Positions 17,413 to 26,467 of a DNA stretch of 64,000 bases are shown here, in pieces. This DNA is from an uncultured Paracoccaceae bacterium. GTDB taxonomy: Bacteria; Pseudomonadota; Alphaproteobacteria; Rhodobacterales; Rhodobacteraceae. Numbering within the stretch: position 1 is the first letter of the stretch; every line of letters starts with the position of its first letter. Under the pieces are notes generated by a model, which worked only from the letters and a program-made list of their open reading frames with translations, made no database searches and was not told the DNA's origin. Both the position numbers and the translations under genes were made by a program. The DNA lies in assembly GCA_947503765.1 (NCBI GenBank), contig CANNFA010000010.1:1-64000 (forward strand). The letters are read 5' to 3'.

Positions 17413-17858
17413 TGATCTATGTCGATGCCGATGCCTGCCCCGTCAAGGACGAGGTCGAACGCGTCGCCACGCGGCACCGCACCCCTGTCAGGATGGTGGC
17501 CAATGGCGGGTTGCGCCCGTCGCGAAACCCTTTGGTCGAGACGGTTTTCGTCCCCGAAGGCCCCGACGTGGCCGATATCTGGATCGCCGAGCGCGCGGGG
17601 CCGGGCGACGTGGTGGTGACGGGCGATATCCCGCTGGCCGCGCGCTGTGTCGCGGCGGGGGCCGAGGTGCTGAAACACAATGGCGAGCAGCTGAACGCCG
17701 CCAATATCGGCAATGTGCTGGCGACCCGCGACCTGATGGCCGACCTGCGCGCGGCCGATCCGTTCCGGCAGGGTGGCGGCAAGGGATTCACCCGCGCCGA
17801 CCGCTCGCGCTTCCTTCAGGCGCTGGAGGATGCGCTGCGCCGCGTCGCGCGCCGCTGA
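17412..17858 (+). CDS. YaiI/YqxD family protein (DUF188, UPF0178)
   Basis: 148 residues, ATG overlapping the stop of the preceding gene. The sequence matches UPF0178/DUF188: [31 protein letters not shown], and GEQLNAANI. The fold is PIN-like, with conserved acidic residues near the N-terminus (DADACP) and in the TGDIPLA loop, but no function is established. Length matches the family. Confidence 0.88.
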   Translation: MIYVDADACPVKDEVERVATRHRTPVRMVANGGLRPSRNPLVETVFVPEGPDVADIWIAERAGPGDVVVTGDIPLAARCVAAGAEVLKHNGEQLNAANIGNVLATRDLMADLRAADPFRQGGGKGFTRADRSRFLQALEDALRRVARR

Positions 17859-17887
17859 CTCCCCGCCCCCGGATCGCGCTCCTGCCG

Positions 17888-17915
17888 TTTCTTCTCGTTC
17901 CAAATACGCAAAACC
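17888..17915 (-). repeat. Dispersed TATTT...GAAGAA element, copy B
   Basis: On the minus strand the core reads TTGCGTATTTGGAACGAGAA and continues GAAA. Identical over about 20 bases to copy A at 3452-3479 in the same internal order, but in the opposite orientation and here between two same-strand genes. Confidence 0.6.
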
Positions 17916-18012
17916 CGCCCGCACCGCCCGCGCATCGGCGTGATACCGCGCCCGGCATCTGGACCTTTCCCGCGCCGCCTGACACCTTGCCCGGATTGCC
18001 GGAGATAGCGAC

Positions 18013-18972
18013 GTGGCCACGATTGCGAAAAATCCCCCGATTCTCGGCGCGCTCAGCGCCATGATTGCGGTTTTCTGCTTTTCGATCAACGATGTGGCGA
18101 TCAAGTTCCTGTCGGGCGGCTATGCGCTGCACGAGGTCGTCCTGATCCGCTCGTTCATCGCGCTGGCGGTGTTCTTCGCCGTCGTCCTGCCGCTTGCGGG
18201 CGGGCTGGCCGTGCTGCGCACCAAACGGCTGGGGCTGCATCTGATACGGGGCGGCTGCGTCGTGTTCGCGAACATGGCGTTCTTCATGGGCGTCGCGGCG
18301 ATGCCGCTGGCCGAGGCGGTGGCGATCTTTTTCGTCAGCCCGCTGCTCATCACCGTGTTCTCGGTGGTGTTCCTGGGCGAAACGGTCGGGCCGCGCCGCT
18401 GGGCGGCGATCGGCATCGGTCTGCTGGGCGTGGTGGTGGTGTTGCGGCCCGGCACCTCGACCTTCCAGTTCGCCGCGCTTCTGCCGCTGACCGGCGCGTT
18501 CGGCTATGCCACGCTGCACACCCTGACCCGCAAGCTGGGCACCACCGAAAGCGCGGCGGCGCTGACATTCTACATCCAGATCACGTTCATCGCCGTGGCG
18601 GGTACCATCGGGCTGGGGCTGGGCGGCGGGCAGTACGCGGGGTGGGACAACGCTTCGCTCGAATTCTTCTTCCGCGCCTGGACGTGGCCCGGCCCGCGCG
18701 ACTGGGTCATCCTCGTGGTGCTCGGCCTGTGCTCGGTCGGCGGCGGCTATTTCATCAGCCAGGCCTACCGGCTCAGCGAGGCGGCGCTGGTCGCCCCGTT
18801 CGAATACATCGCCATGCCGCTTGCCGTGCTGTTCGGGATGCTGCTGTTCGATGAATGGCCCGATCTCTTCGCGTGGTCGGGCATATTGCTGATCGTCGGC
18901 TCGGGCCTGTTTCTGATCTGGCGCGAGGCGGCGGCCGGGGCGCCGCGCCCGCGGCCGCGCGCACGGCGCTGA
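18013..18972 (+). CDS. EamA/DMT superfamily transporter
   Basis: 319 residues starting at a GTG with GGAGA upstream. About ten membrane helices in two EamA repeats: first repeat with GGYALHEVVLIRSFIALAVF and LAEAVAIFFVSPLLITVFS, second ending in FEYIAMPLAVLFGMLLFDEWPD. The family includes amino-acid and drug exporters and RhaT-like permeases; the substrate cannot be deduced. A second EamA protein is encoded at 23798-24685. The C-terminus is a short basic, Pro/Arg-rich tail. Confidence 0.9.
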   Translation: MATIAKNPPILGALSAMIAVFCFSINDVAIKFLSGGYALHEVVLIRSFIALAVFFAVVLPLAGGLAVLRTKRLGLHLIRGGCVVFANMAFFMGVAAMPLAEAVAIFFVSPLLITVFSVVFLGETVGPRRWAAIGIGLLGVVVVLRPGTSTFQFAALLPLTGAFGYATLHTLTRKLGTTESAAALTFYIQITFIAVAGTIGLGLGGGQYAGWDNASLEFFFRAWTWPGPRDWVILVVLGLCSVGGGYFISQAYRLSEAALVAPFEYIAMPLAVLFGMLLFDEWPDLFAWSGILLIVGSGLFLIWREAAAGAPRPRPRARR

Positions 18973-19024
18973 GTTCCAATCCCCCGGCAGGGCGGCTAGA
19001 ACGGGCCGGAAAGAGGAGAGTCCA

Positions 19025-19648
19025 ATGGCAAGCATCGAGGCCGTCGTTTTCGACATCGGGAACGTCCTGATCCACTGGGATCCCGAAGGGTTCTACGACC
19101 GCCGGATCGGGCGCGCGCGGCGCGAGGCGCTGTACGCCGCCGTCGATCTGGATGCGATGAACCTGCGCTCCGACCGGGGCGAGGATCTGGCGGAATTGGT
19201 GGCCGAGGCGGCCGCGGCCCATCCCGATTTCGCGGACGAAATACGCTGCTGGCACGACAACTGGCTGGACATGGCGCAGCCCGACATTCCCCGCAGCGCG
19301 GTTCTGCTGCGGGCGCTCAGGCGGCGCGGCGTTCCGGTCTTTGCCCTGACCAATTTCGGTGTGCCGACGCTGGCCATGGCCGATGTGGCCTACCCGGTCC
19401 TGACCGAGTTCGACCGCCGCTTCGTGTCGGGCGAGCTGCGGATGCTCAAGCCCGAGCCGGAAATCTACGCGCATGTCGAGCAGGAAACCGGCGTCGCGCC
19501 GGAGCGGCTGCTGTTCACCGACGACAAGCCCGAGAACATCGAGGCCGCCGCCGCGCGCGGCTGGCAGACCCACCTGTTCGACACGCCGGAAGGCTTTGCC
19601 GCCCGGCTGGTGGCAGAGGGTCTGCTGGGCGCGGAGGACGCGGCATGA
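19025..19648 (+). CDS. HAD superfamily phosphatase (YihX-like)
   Basis: 207 residues with AGAGGAGAG upstream. Nucleophile loop VVFDIGNVLIHWDP (DxGN variant seen in YihX-like hydrolases), motif II in FALTNFGVP, motif III lysine in LKPEPEIY and motif IV in LFTDDKPENIEAA. It is expected to be a cytoplasmic magnesium-dependent phosphatase; the substrate is unknown. It overlaps the next gene by ATGA, forming a two-gene operon with the ornithine-cyclodeaminase-like gene. Confidence 0.88.
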   Translation: MASIEAVVFDIGNVLIHWDPEGFYDRRIGRARREALYAAVDLDAMNLRSDRGEDLAELVAEAAAAHPDFADEIRCWHDNWLDMAQPDIPRSAVLLRALRRRGVPVFALTNFGVPTLAMADVAYPVLTEFDRRFVSGELRMLKPEPEIYAHVEQETGVAPERLLFTDDKPENIEAAAARGWQTHLFDTPEGFAARLVAEGLLGAEDAA

Positions 19649-20571
19649 GCGGGGGCGTTCCCGTCATCCCGTTCGCCGAGGGCGAGGCGCGGCTTGACTG
19701 GCTGGCGCTGACCGACACGCTGGCGGCCGGGCACCGCCTGCCGAAGGCGCGGCTGGGCGACACGTTCCTGGTGCGAGAGCCCGACACCCTGCTGAACCGC
19801 GCTGCCTGGATCGACGGGCTGGGATCCGCGGTCAAGACGGCAACGATCTTTCCGAACAATCCAGGCAGGGGGCAGCCCAGCATCAACGGCGCGGTGACGC
19901 TGTTTTCCGATGCCGAGGGGCTGCTGGAAGCGATCGTCGATTTCCACCTCGTGACCAAGTGGAAGACCGCCGGCGACAGCCTGCTGGCGGCGCGGCGCCT
20001 GGCGCGGCCGGACAGCCGGTCGATCCTGATCGTGGGCGCGGGCACGGTGGCGCAGTCGCTGCGCGAAGCCTACGGCGCGGCCTTCCCCGAGGCACGGTTC
20101 ACCGTCTGGAATCGCAGCCCGGAGGGCGCGGCGAAACTGGCCGCCGCCTGGCCCGGCATGGCGGTGGCCGAGGATCTGGAAAGCGCGGTGCGAGCCGCCG
20201 ACATCGTGACCAGCGCGACCATGGCGCGTGCGCCGATCATTCGCGGCGAATGGCTGCGCCCCGGCCAGCATCTCGATCTGATCGGGGCGTTCCGCGCCGA
20301 CATGCGCGAGGCGGACGATGCCGCGCTGACGCGGGGGCGGCTGTTCGTGGACAGCCGCGAGACGACGCTGGACCATATCGGGGAGCTGAAGATACCGCTC
20401 GATGCGGGCGCGATCAGCCGCGATGACGTGCTGGCGGATTTCTACGACATCGAAAGCGGCGGGTTCGCGCGTGGCGGCGCGGGCGAGATCACATTGTTCA
20501 AGAACGGCGGCGGCGCGCATCTGGATCTGATGACCAGCCGCTATATCCTGGACGCCTGGCAGGCAGGGTAG
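19645..20571 (+). CDS. Ornithine cyclodeaminase/mu-crystallin family protein
   Basis: 308 residues. NAD(P)-binding Rossmann segment ILIVGAGTVAQSLREAYG, substrate part with FPNNPGRGQPSINGAVTLF and DFHLVTKWKTAGDSLLAARRL; C-terminal region with DFYDIESGG. Family members convert ornithine to proline or reduce ketimines/alanine-type imines; the precise activity cannot be told. ATGA overlap with the HAD phosphatase gene upstream suggests joint expression. It converges with anmK, with element copy C between. Confidence 0.88.
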   Translation: MSGGVPVIPFAEGEARLDWLALTDTLAAGHRLPKARLGDTFLVREPDTLLNRAAWIDGLGSAVKTATIFPNNPGRGQPSINGAVTLFSDAEGLLEAIVDFHLVTKWKTAGDSLLAARRLARPDSRSILIVGAGTVAQSLREAYGAAFPEARFTVWNRSPEGAAKLAAAWPGMAVAEDLESAVRAADIVTSATMARAPIIRGEWLRPGQHLDLIGAFRADMREADDAALTRGRLFVDSRETTLDHIGELKIPLDAGAISRDDVLADFYDIESGGFARGGAGEITLFKNGGGAHLDLMTSRYILDAWQAG

Positions 20572-20616
20572 GGCCGCGCGGCGCCCCGCCCCGGCGGTCC
20601 GGTTGGTGGAACTGCC

Positions 20617-20644
20617 GGATTCTGCGTATTTGCGACGAGAAGAA
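20617..20644 (+). repeat. Dispersed TATTT...GAAGAA element, copy C
   Basis: Core GCGTATTTGCGACGAGAAGA, between the ends of two convergent genes (ornithine-cyclodeaminase-like and anmK). Differs from copies A and B by GC for GG and GAC for AAC after TATTT. Confidence 0.55.
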
Positions 20645-20667
20645 ACTGGAAGCGGGGACTCGGTCGG

Positions 20668-21771
20668 TCAGCCCGTATCCGGACGGCTGATGCGCCCGCC
20701 GCCGACCGGGGCGGCGACGCCGGTGGTGCCGGGCGCCGAGGTCGGCAGGCCGCGCAGCACCCGGACCGCGAGATAGGCGAAAGCCTGCGCCTCGAGCATG
20801 TCGCCGTCGAGACCGGCCGCCTCGACCGGTGCCACGGGGCAGGGCAAGGCGCGCGCCAGCCCTGCCATCATCGCGGCGTTGTGCCGCCCGCCGCCGGCGA
20901 CCAGCAGGTGTTCGGGCGGAGCGGGGCAATGTTCCATCCCGCGCGCCACGGCGGCGACGGCGCAGGCGGCGAGCGTGGCGGCGGCGCGGGCGTCAGGCAG
21001 GTCCGCGACTGCATCGGCTAGCGCGGCGAACGCATCCCGGTCGAGCGATTTTGGCGGCATCTTCAGGAAATAGGGGTGTTCGAGGAAGCGCGCGACGATA
21101 TCCGCGTCCGGCTCTGCCGAGGCGGCGAGCGCGCCGCCCTCGTCCTGCGCCGCGCCGCGCCGTGCCTGCATCAGGTCGTTCAGCGGGGCGTTGGCCGGGC
21201 CGGTGTCGAAGGCCAGGCAGGCGCCGGGCACATCCGGGCCGGGCTGACCCGGGTCGAGCCAGGTCAGGTTGCCGACGCCGCCCAGGTTGAGGAACGCCAG
21301 CGGCGCATCGGCCCCGACCCAGCGCGCGCAGGCGAAGTGGTAGAACGGCGCGAGCGGCGCGCCCTCGCCGCCCAGCTCGATGTCGGACGAGCGAAAATCC
21401 CACACGACGGTGCGTTCCAGCGCCGCCGCCAGCAGCCCGCCATTGCCGGCCTGGTGGGTGCCGCGCCCATGCGGCGCGTGCGCGAGGGTCTGGCCGTGAA
21501 AGCCGATCACCTCGGCCTCGGGGAAGGTCGCCATCAGCTCGGCATGGACGCCCTCGACGATTTCCGCCGCCCCGGCCACGCCCGCGTCATCCGGCCATTT
21601 GCCCAGCGCGGCACGCAGCACGGCGCGTTCCGCATCGCTGTAGGCGCGATAGCCGGTGCGGCCGAACGCCTCGATCCGGTGGCCGTCGGTCAGCACCAGC
21701 GCCGCGTCCACCCCGTCAAGCGAGGTGCCCGACATGGTGCCAAGCGCCCAGACCGGTGCGGTGTTCTTCAT
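20668..21771 (-). CDS. anmK: Anhydro-N-acetylmuramic acid kinase
   Basis: 367 residues from the ATG at 21771, with GAAGGG upstream. The N-terminus [18 protein letters not shown] and the later [18 protein letters not shown] are diagnostic of AnmK. It phosphorylates and opens 1,6-anhydro-MurNAc from cell-wall turnover to MurNAc-6-phosphate. In the window it is divergent from tyrS, a common pairing in alphaproteobacteria. Genes for the transglycosylases that produce its substrate include the MltB-like gene at 41163. Confidence 0.95.
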   Translation of the reverse strand: MKNTAPVWALGTMSGTSLDGVDAALVLTDGHRIEAFGRTGYRAYSDAERAVLRAALGKWPDDAGVAGAAEIVEGVHAELMATFPEAEVIGFHGQTLAHAPHGRGTHQAGNGGLLAAALERTVVWDFRSSDIELGGEGAPLAPFYHFACARWVGADAPLAFLNLGGVGNLTWLDPGQPGPDVPGACLAFDTGPANAPLNDLMQARRGAAQDEGGALAASAEPDADIVARFLEHPYFLKMPPKSLDRDAFAALADAVADLPDARAAATLAACAVAAVARGMEHCPAPPEHLLVAGGGRHNAAMMAGLARALPCPVAPVEAAGLDGDMLEAQAFAYLAVRVLRGLPTSAPGTTGVAAPVGGGRISRPDTG

Positions 21772-21838
21772 GGCTTTCCCTTCGGCACCCGCGCCGGTAT
21801 ACCCGGCCCGCATGACACCCACGATGGACCGAAAAACG

Positions 21839-23092
21839 ATGACCTACCACCCGAAATCGGTGTTCCTGGGGGTGATGATCGAGCGGGGATTCCTGGCCGA
21901 TTGCACCGATCTTCAGGGGCTGGACGAGGCGTTGATGGCGGGGATCGTGCCGGCCTATATCGGGTACGATGCCACGGCCACGTCGCTGCATGTCGGGCAC
22001 CTGCTGAACATCATGCTGCTGCGCTGGTACCAGAAATGCGGGCACCGGCCGATCACGCTGATGGGCGGCGGCACCACCAAGGTGGGCGATCCGTCCTTCC
22101 GCTCCGAGGAACGCCCCCTGCTGACGCCGGACGCGATCGGGCGCAACATCGCCGGCATCAAGGAGGTTTTCGCCAAGTACCTGACCTACGGGGACGGGCC
22201 GACCGATGCGCTGATGGTAAACAACGCCGAATGGCTCGACGGGCTGAATTACCTCGATTTCCTGCGCGATATCGGGCGGCATTTCTCGGTCAACCGGATG
22301 CTGTCCTTCGAAAGCGTCAAGTCGCGGCTGGACCGCGAGCAATCGCTGTCCTTCCTCGAATTCAACTACATGATCCTTCAGGCCTACGATTTTCTGGAAC
22401 TGAACCGGCGCTATGGCTGCCGGCTCCAGATGGGCGGCTCGGACCAGTGGGGCAATATCGTCAACGGTATCGACCTGACGCGCCGGGTGCTGGACCGCGA
22501 GATTTTCGGCGCGACCACCCCGCTTCTGACCACCTCGGACGGTCGCAAGATGGGCAAGAGCCAGGGCGGCGCGATGTGGCTGAATGCCGACATGCTCAGC
22601 CCCTACGAGTTCTGGCAATTCTGGCGCAACACCAATGATGCCGATGTCGGACGGTTCGCCAAGCTCTACACCGAACTGCCGGTGGACGAATGCGACCGCC
22701 TGGGCAGGCTGGGCGGGGCCGAGATCAACGCCGCCAAGATCATCCTGGCGAACGAGGTGACGGCCCTGTGCCACGGGCGCGAGGCCGCGGCCGCCGCCGA
22801 GGCGACCGCGCGCGAGGTGTTCGAGAAGGGCGGCATCGGCGGCGACCTTCCGACACTGGCCCTGACGGCGGAGGACGTGGAAGGCGGCATTTCCGTGGTG
22901 CAGCTGATCGTTCGCTCCGGGCTGGCGAAATCCGGCAAGGAGGCCAAGCGCCTGATCGCCGAGGGCGGCGCCAGGCTCGACGATGCGCCCCTGACCGATG
23001 CCGGCCTGATGCTGGACCGCGCCGCGCTGGCGCAGCCGGTCAAGCTGTCGGCGGGGCGCAAGCGGCACGCGCTGGTGACGCTGGCGGGCTGA
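21839..23092 (+). CDS. tyrS: Tyrosyl-tRNA synthetase
   Basis: 417 residues from the ATG at 21839 (starts at 21812 and 21824 are also possible; the chosen one matches the usual family start MTYHPKS). Class I synthetase: HIGH-type motif LHVGHLLN near residue 51, KMSKS-type motif [10 protein letters not shown] near 238, and a C-terminal S4 RNA-binding domain. It attaches tyrosine to tRNA-Tyr. It is divergent from anmK, sharing a short promoter region. Confidence 0.97.
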   Translation: MTYHPKSVFLGVMIERGFLADCTDLQGLDEALMAGIVPAYIGYDATATSLHVGHLLNIMLLRWYQKCGHRPITLMGGGTTKVGDPSFRSEERPLLTPDAIGRNIAGIKEVFAKYLTYGDGPTDALMVNNAEWLDGLNYLDFLRDIGRHFSVNRMLSFESVKSRLDREQSLSFLEFNYMILQAYDFLELNRRYGCRLQMGGSDQWGNIVNGIDLTRRVLDREIFGATTPLLTTSDGRKMGKSQGGAMWLNADMLSPYEFWQFWRNTNDADVGRFAKLYTELPVDECDRLGRLGGAEINAAKIILANEVTALCHGREAAAAAEATAREVFEKGGIGGDLPTLALTAEDVEGGISVVQLIVRSGLAKSGKEAKRLIAEGGARLDDAPLTDAGLMLDRAALAQPVKLSAGRKRHALVTLAG

Positions 23093-23168
23093 CGCTCCGG
23101 CGGGCCGGTTGCGGGTGCCGGCGGGGCAGCGTAGCCTCGGGGCCTGCCCGATACCGGAGGTTTTGGCC

Positions 23169-23801
23169 GTGAAACTCTACAATGCCGCCCTGTCGCCGAA
23201 TGCGCTGCGCGTCCGCGCGGTGGCGCAGGAACTGGATATCGCGCTCGATCTGGTCGAGATCGACATGCGCGGCGGCAGCCACAAGACGCCCGAATACCTG
23301 GCGATGAACCCGATGGGCAAGGTGCCGGTGCTGGTGGACGGCGATTTCGCGCTTTGGGAAAGCCGCGCGATCATCGGCTATCTCGCGGCCCTGCGTCCGG
23401 AGGCGGGGCTGTACCCGGATGATCCGATGCGCCGCGCGATCGTCGATCAATGGAGCTATTGGCAGGCGGTGCATCTGTCGCCGGTGGTGCAGAAGATCGT
23501 GTTCGAGATGATGGTGAAGCCGATGCTGGGCCTCGGCGATCCCGACCCCGGCGCGGTGCGGCGCGAGCGCGAGGAGACGGGCGAATTGCTGGCCGTGCTC
23601 GATGCCGCCTTGGCCGGGCACGACTGGATCGCCGGGGCGCTGAGCCTTGCCGATTTCACCCTTGCCTCGACGCTGGTCTATTCGGGGCGGACCGGGATCG
23701 CGCTGGACGGCGTGCCGAACGTCGCTGCCTGGCAGGCCCGGATGGAGGCGCGGCCCTCCTGGCGGGCGGCGCTGGCCCCCGCCCTGCGGATGCTCGACTA
23801 A
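23169..23801 (+). CDS. Glutathione S-transferase family protein
   Basis: 210 residues from a GTG at 23169, chosen for the CCGGAGG 9 bases upstream. Thioredoxin-fold N-terminus (KLYNAALSPNALRVRAVAQE, cis-Pro in GKVPVL, WESRAIIGYLA) and an all-alpha C-terminal domain with GALSLADFTLASTL. The catalytic residue may be Ser in LSPNALRV. The substrate is unknown. Its stop overlaps by four bases the stop of the convergent EamA transporter gene. Confidence 0.92.
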   Translation: MKLYNAALSPNALRVRAVAQELDIALDLVEIDMRGGSHKTPEYLAMNPMGKVPVLVDGDFALWESRAIIGYLAALRPEAGLYPDDPMRRAIVDQWSYWQAVHLSPVVQKIVFEMMVKPMLGLGDPDPGAVRREREETGELLAVLDAALAGHDWIAGALSLADFTLASTLVYSGRTGIALDGVPNVAAWQARMEARPSWRAALAPALRMLD

Positions 23802-24685
23802 GCCGCGCCAGCCCGCCGCTTCTGCGCCTGCCGCTCGCGCCAGAGCGCAAACAGCCCCGCCCCCACGATCATCGCCGCGCCCAGTGCGGTCGTGGTCTCG
23901 ATCGTCTCGCCGAACAGCGCGACCCCGAAAGCCGATGCGAAGACCAGTTGCAGGTAGGCGAAGGGTTGCACCGCGCTCGCCTCGGCCACGTCATAGACCT
24001 TGATCAGGGTGAAATGGCCCGCCGCGCCGGTGATGCACAGGATCGTCATCCAAACCCAGTCGAGGGCCGTCATCGGCTGCCAGAACCAGATGCCGATCCC
24101 GGTCATCAGCACCGCGCCCATCGTCCCGGTCCAGAAGAACGAGGTGGCGGCGTCGTCCTTGCGCGCGGCAAAGCGCGTCAGCAGCCCGTATAGCGCGAAC
24201 ATCGCCGCCGCGATCAGCGCGACCAGCGCCGCGGGCTCGAACACGCGCAGGCCCGGTTGCAGGATCACCATCATCCCCACGAACCCGGCAACGATCGCCG
24301 CCCAGCGGCGCCAGCCCACCCGCTCGCCCAGCACCGGGCCGGACAGGGCGGCGATGATCAGCGGGTAGCAGGCAAAGATCGCGTGGCTTTCCACCAGCCC
24401 CAGCAGCGTGAAGGCCAGCACCATCACGCAGACCTCGGCCGCCAGCAGAAAGCCCCGTACCGCCTGCAGCACCGGCTGCGACGTGGCGGCGGCGGCGCGC
24501 ACGCCGCCCGCGCCTCTTGCCGCGACGGCGATCACGAAGGCGGAAAAGAACCAGTAGCGGATCATCACCACCATCAGCACATTGTACTCGTCCGCGAGAT
24601 AGCGCGAGATGCCGTCCTGCGCCGCGAAGATCACGGTGGTTAGCACCATCAGCCAGATGCCCAGCCGGGTGTTCTGTTCGCTCAT
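23798..24685 (-). CDS. EamA/DMT superfamily transporter
   Basis: 295 residues, ten predicted membrane helices in two EamA repeats (NVLMVVMIRYWFFSAFVIAV; GLVESHAIFACYPLIIAALSGPVLGE; VQPFAYLQLVFASAFGVALFGE). The start overlaps the stop of the mnmD gene by ATGA, so the two are coupled. Substrate unknown; a second EamA protein is at 18013. The C-terminus is a short Lys/Arg-rich tail. Confidence 0.9.
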   Translation of the reverse strand: MSEQNTRLGIWLMVLTTVIFAAQDGISRYLADEYNVLMVVMIRYWFFSAFVIAVAARGAGGVRAAAATSQPVLQAVRGFLLAAEVCVMVLAFTLLGLVESHAIFACYPLIIAALSGPVLGERVGWRRWAAIVAGFVGMMVILQPGLRVFEPAALVALIAAAMFALYGLLTRFAARKDDAATSFFWTGTMGAVLMTGIGIWFWQPMTALDWVWMTILCITGAAGHFTLIKVYDVAEASAVQPFAYLQLVFASAFGVALFGETIETTTALGAAMIVGAGLFALWRERQAQKRRAGAA

Positions 24686-25356
24686 CGCAACCTCGCCGAT
24701 GTCATGTGGCGCTTGCGTCCGTATCCCGGCCTGCGCAGAACTTCAAACCCGGCGGCGGCAAGACCGCGGCGCACGATACCGGCGGCGGTGTAGGTGGCGG
24801 CGGTGCCGCCGGGGGCGGTGCGGCGCGCGACCTCGGCCAAAAGCGCGTCGCCCCAGAGTTCGGGGTTCTTCGCCGGTGCGAACCCGTCGAGGAACCAGGC
24901 ATCCGCGCGCCCCGGCCAGAGGGGCAGGGTGCCGCGCGCGTCGCCGATGACGATTTCGGCCACCAGATGCGGTGTCTCGATACGGTGCGCGCCCCTGTCC
25001 CATGCCGCCAGCAAGGGCGCGGCCAGCGTGTCCAGTTCCGGGAACGCGGCCAGCGCGCGGGCAAGGTCGGCGGGCGGCAGGGGATATGCCTCGAACCCGG
25101 TATAGTGCAGCGGGCCGCTCTGCCCCGATGCCAGCCATGCCTGAAGCGCCGCCAGCAGGTTCAGCCCGGTGCCGAAGCCCAGTTCGGCAATGTGAAAGCC
25201 CGGCCGGAACCGTGCCGGCAGGTCATTGCCCGCAAGGAACACATGCCGGGTTTCGTCCAGCCCGTTTTCGCGCGAGAAGTACGGATCGTCGAACCGCGTG
25301 GACAACGGAACCGAGCCGTCCAGCCAACGGGTCGCGGGAATTTCGGGGTCGGGCAT
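24682..25356 (-). CDS. mnmD: MnmD-type tRNA (mnm5s2U34) methyltransferase
   Basis: 224 residues from the ATG at 25356. The N-terminus ISRFDDPYFSREN-like segment (STRFDDPYFSRENGLDET), the SAM-binding motif AELGFGTGLNLL near residue 57, and WFLDGFAPAKNPELW match the methyltransferase half of MnmC. In bacteria with fused MnmC this domain is followed by an FAD oxidase half; here it stands alone as MnmD, methylating the aminomethyl group at U34 of tRNAs. The FAD-dependent oxidoreductase resembling the other half lies next door in the divergent direction (25404). Confidence 0.9.
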   Translation of the reverse strand: MPDPEIPATRWLDGSVPLSTRFDDPYFSRENGLDETRHVFLAGNDLPARFRPGFHIAELGFGTGLNLLAALQAWLASGQSGPLHYTGFEAYPLPPADLARALAAFPELDTLAAPLLAAWDRGAHRIETPHLVAEIVIGDARGTLPLWPGRADAWFLDGFAPAKNPELWGDALLAEVARRTAPGGTAATYTAAGIVRRGLAAAGFEVLRRPGYGRKRHMTSARLR

Positions 25357-25403
25357 GGATCGGCCTTTCAGCGACGGCGCGACATTGGACAAGGGGCAGG
25401 GCA

Positions 25404-26453
25404 ATGACAATGGCCGACGTGACGGTGATGGGCGCGGGGATATTCGGGCTGTCCGTGGCCTGGGCCTGTGCCCGGCGGGGGGCCAGGGTGCGCATCCTCG
25501 ACGCGCGCGGGCTGGCGGCCGGATCCTCGGGCGGCGTGGTCGGTGCGCTGGCGCCGCATGTGCCGGAAAACTGGAACGCCAAGAAGGAATTCCAGCTCGA
25601 CAGCCTGCTGATGTCCGAACGCTTCTGGGAAGAGATCGACGCTGTGTCCGGCCTGTCCTCGGGCCATGCGCGGCTGGGCCGGGTGCAGCCGCTGGCCGAC
25701 GACCGCGCGGTGGACCTGGCGCGGGCGCGCGAGGCGTCGGCCCGCGATCTGTGGCGCGGCGCGGCCGAATGGCGGGTTGTCGATGCCGGCGCCGCGCCCG
25801 GCCTGCGGGTGCACAGCCCGACCGGCCTTTATGTCTGGGACGACCTGACCGGCCGCGCCGCGCCGCGCGCCGCCTGCGCCAGCCTGATGCGGGCGCTGGA
25901 ACGGGCGCATGGCGCCGCCCTGGAGATCGGCACGAAGGCACCGATGCAGGGCCGCGTGGTCTGGGCCACCGGCTATGAGGGGCTTGCGGACTTGTCGCGC
26001 GCGCTGGGCCGGCCGGTGGGCAGCGGCGTCAAGGGGCAGTCGGCGGTGCTGCGGCTCGATGCGCAGGGCGCGCCGCAGCTTTTCGCCGGCGGGCTGCTGA
26101 TCGTGCCCCACGCGGACGGAACGGTCGCCGTCGGCTCAACCAGCGAGCGCGAATTCGATGCGCCCGGCAGCGTTGACGAACAATGTGACGCGCTGATCGC
26201 GCGGGCGCGGCAGGTCTGCCCGGCCCTCGCCAAGGCGCCGGTCCTGGCGCGCTGGGCCGGGGTGCGCCCGCGGGCGCAAAGCCGCGCGCCGATGCTGGGC
26301 GCCTGGCCGGACCGGCCGGGGCATTTCGTGGCCAATGGCGGCTTCAAGATCGGCTTCGGCGTCGCGCCGAAGGTCGGCGAGGTGATGGCGGATCTCGTGC
26401 TGGACGGGCGCGACACGATCCCCGACGGGTTTCGCGTCGAAGACAACCTGTAG
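25404..26453 (+). CDS. FAD-dependent oxidoreductase, MnmC C-terminal (DAO) domain-like
   Basis: 349 residues from the ATG at 25404, with AAGGGGCAGG upstream. GxGxxG in VMGAGIFGLSVAW near residue 10 and a DAO-family fold (LDARGLAAGSSGGVVGALAPHVPENWN, WAGVRPRAQSRAPMLG, HFVANGGFKIGFGVAPKVGE). It matches the oxidase half of MnmC, which removes the carboxymethyl group of cmnm5U34 in tRNA. Its position head-to-head with mnmD supports that role; the general DAO family is otherwise broad, so glycine oxidase-like functions remain possible. Confidence 0.8.
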   Translation: MTMADVTVMGAGIFGLSVAWACARRGARVRILDARGLAAGSSGGVVGALAPHVPENWNAKKEFQLDSLLMSERFWEEIDAVSGLSSGHARLGRVQPLADDRAVDLARAREASARDLWRGAAEWRVVDAGAAPGLRVHSPTGLYVWDDLTGRAAPRAACASLMRALERAHGAALEIGTKAPMQGRVVWATGYEGLADLSRALGRPVGSGVKGQSAVLRLDAQGAPQLFAGGLLIVPHADGTVAVGSTSEREFDAPGSVDEQCDALIARARQVCPALAKAPVLARWAGVRPRAQSRAPMLGAWPDRPGHFVANGGFKIGFGVAPKVGEVMADLVLDGRDTIPDGFRVEDNL

Positions 26454-26467
26454 GGCCGTCAGGATGT

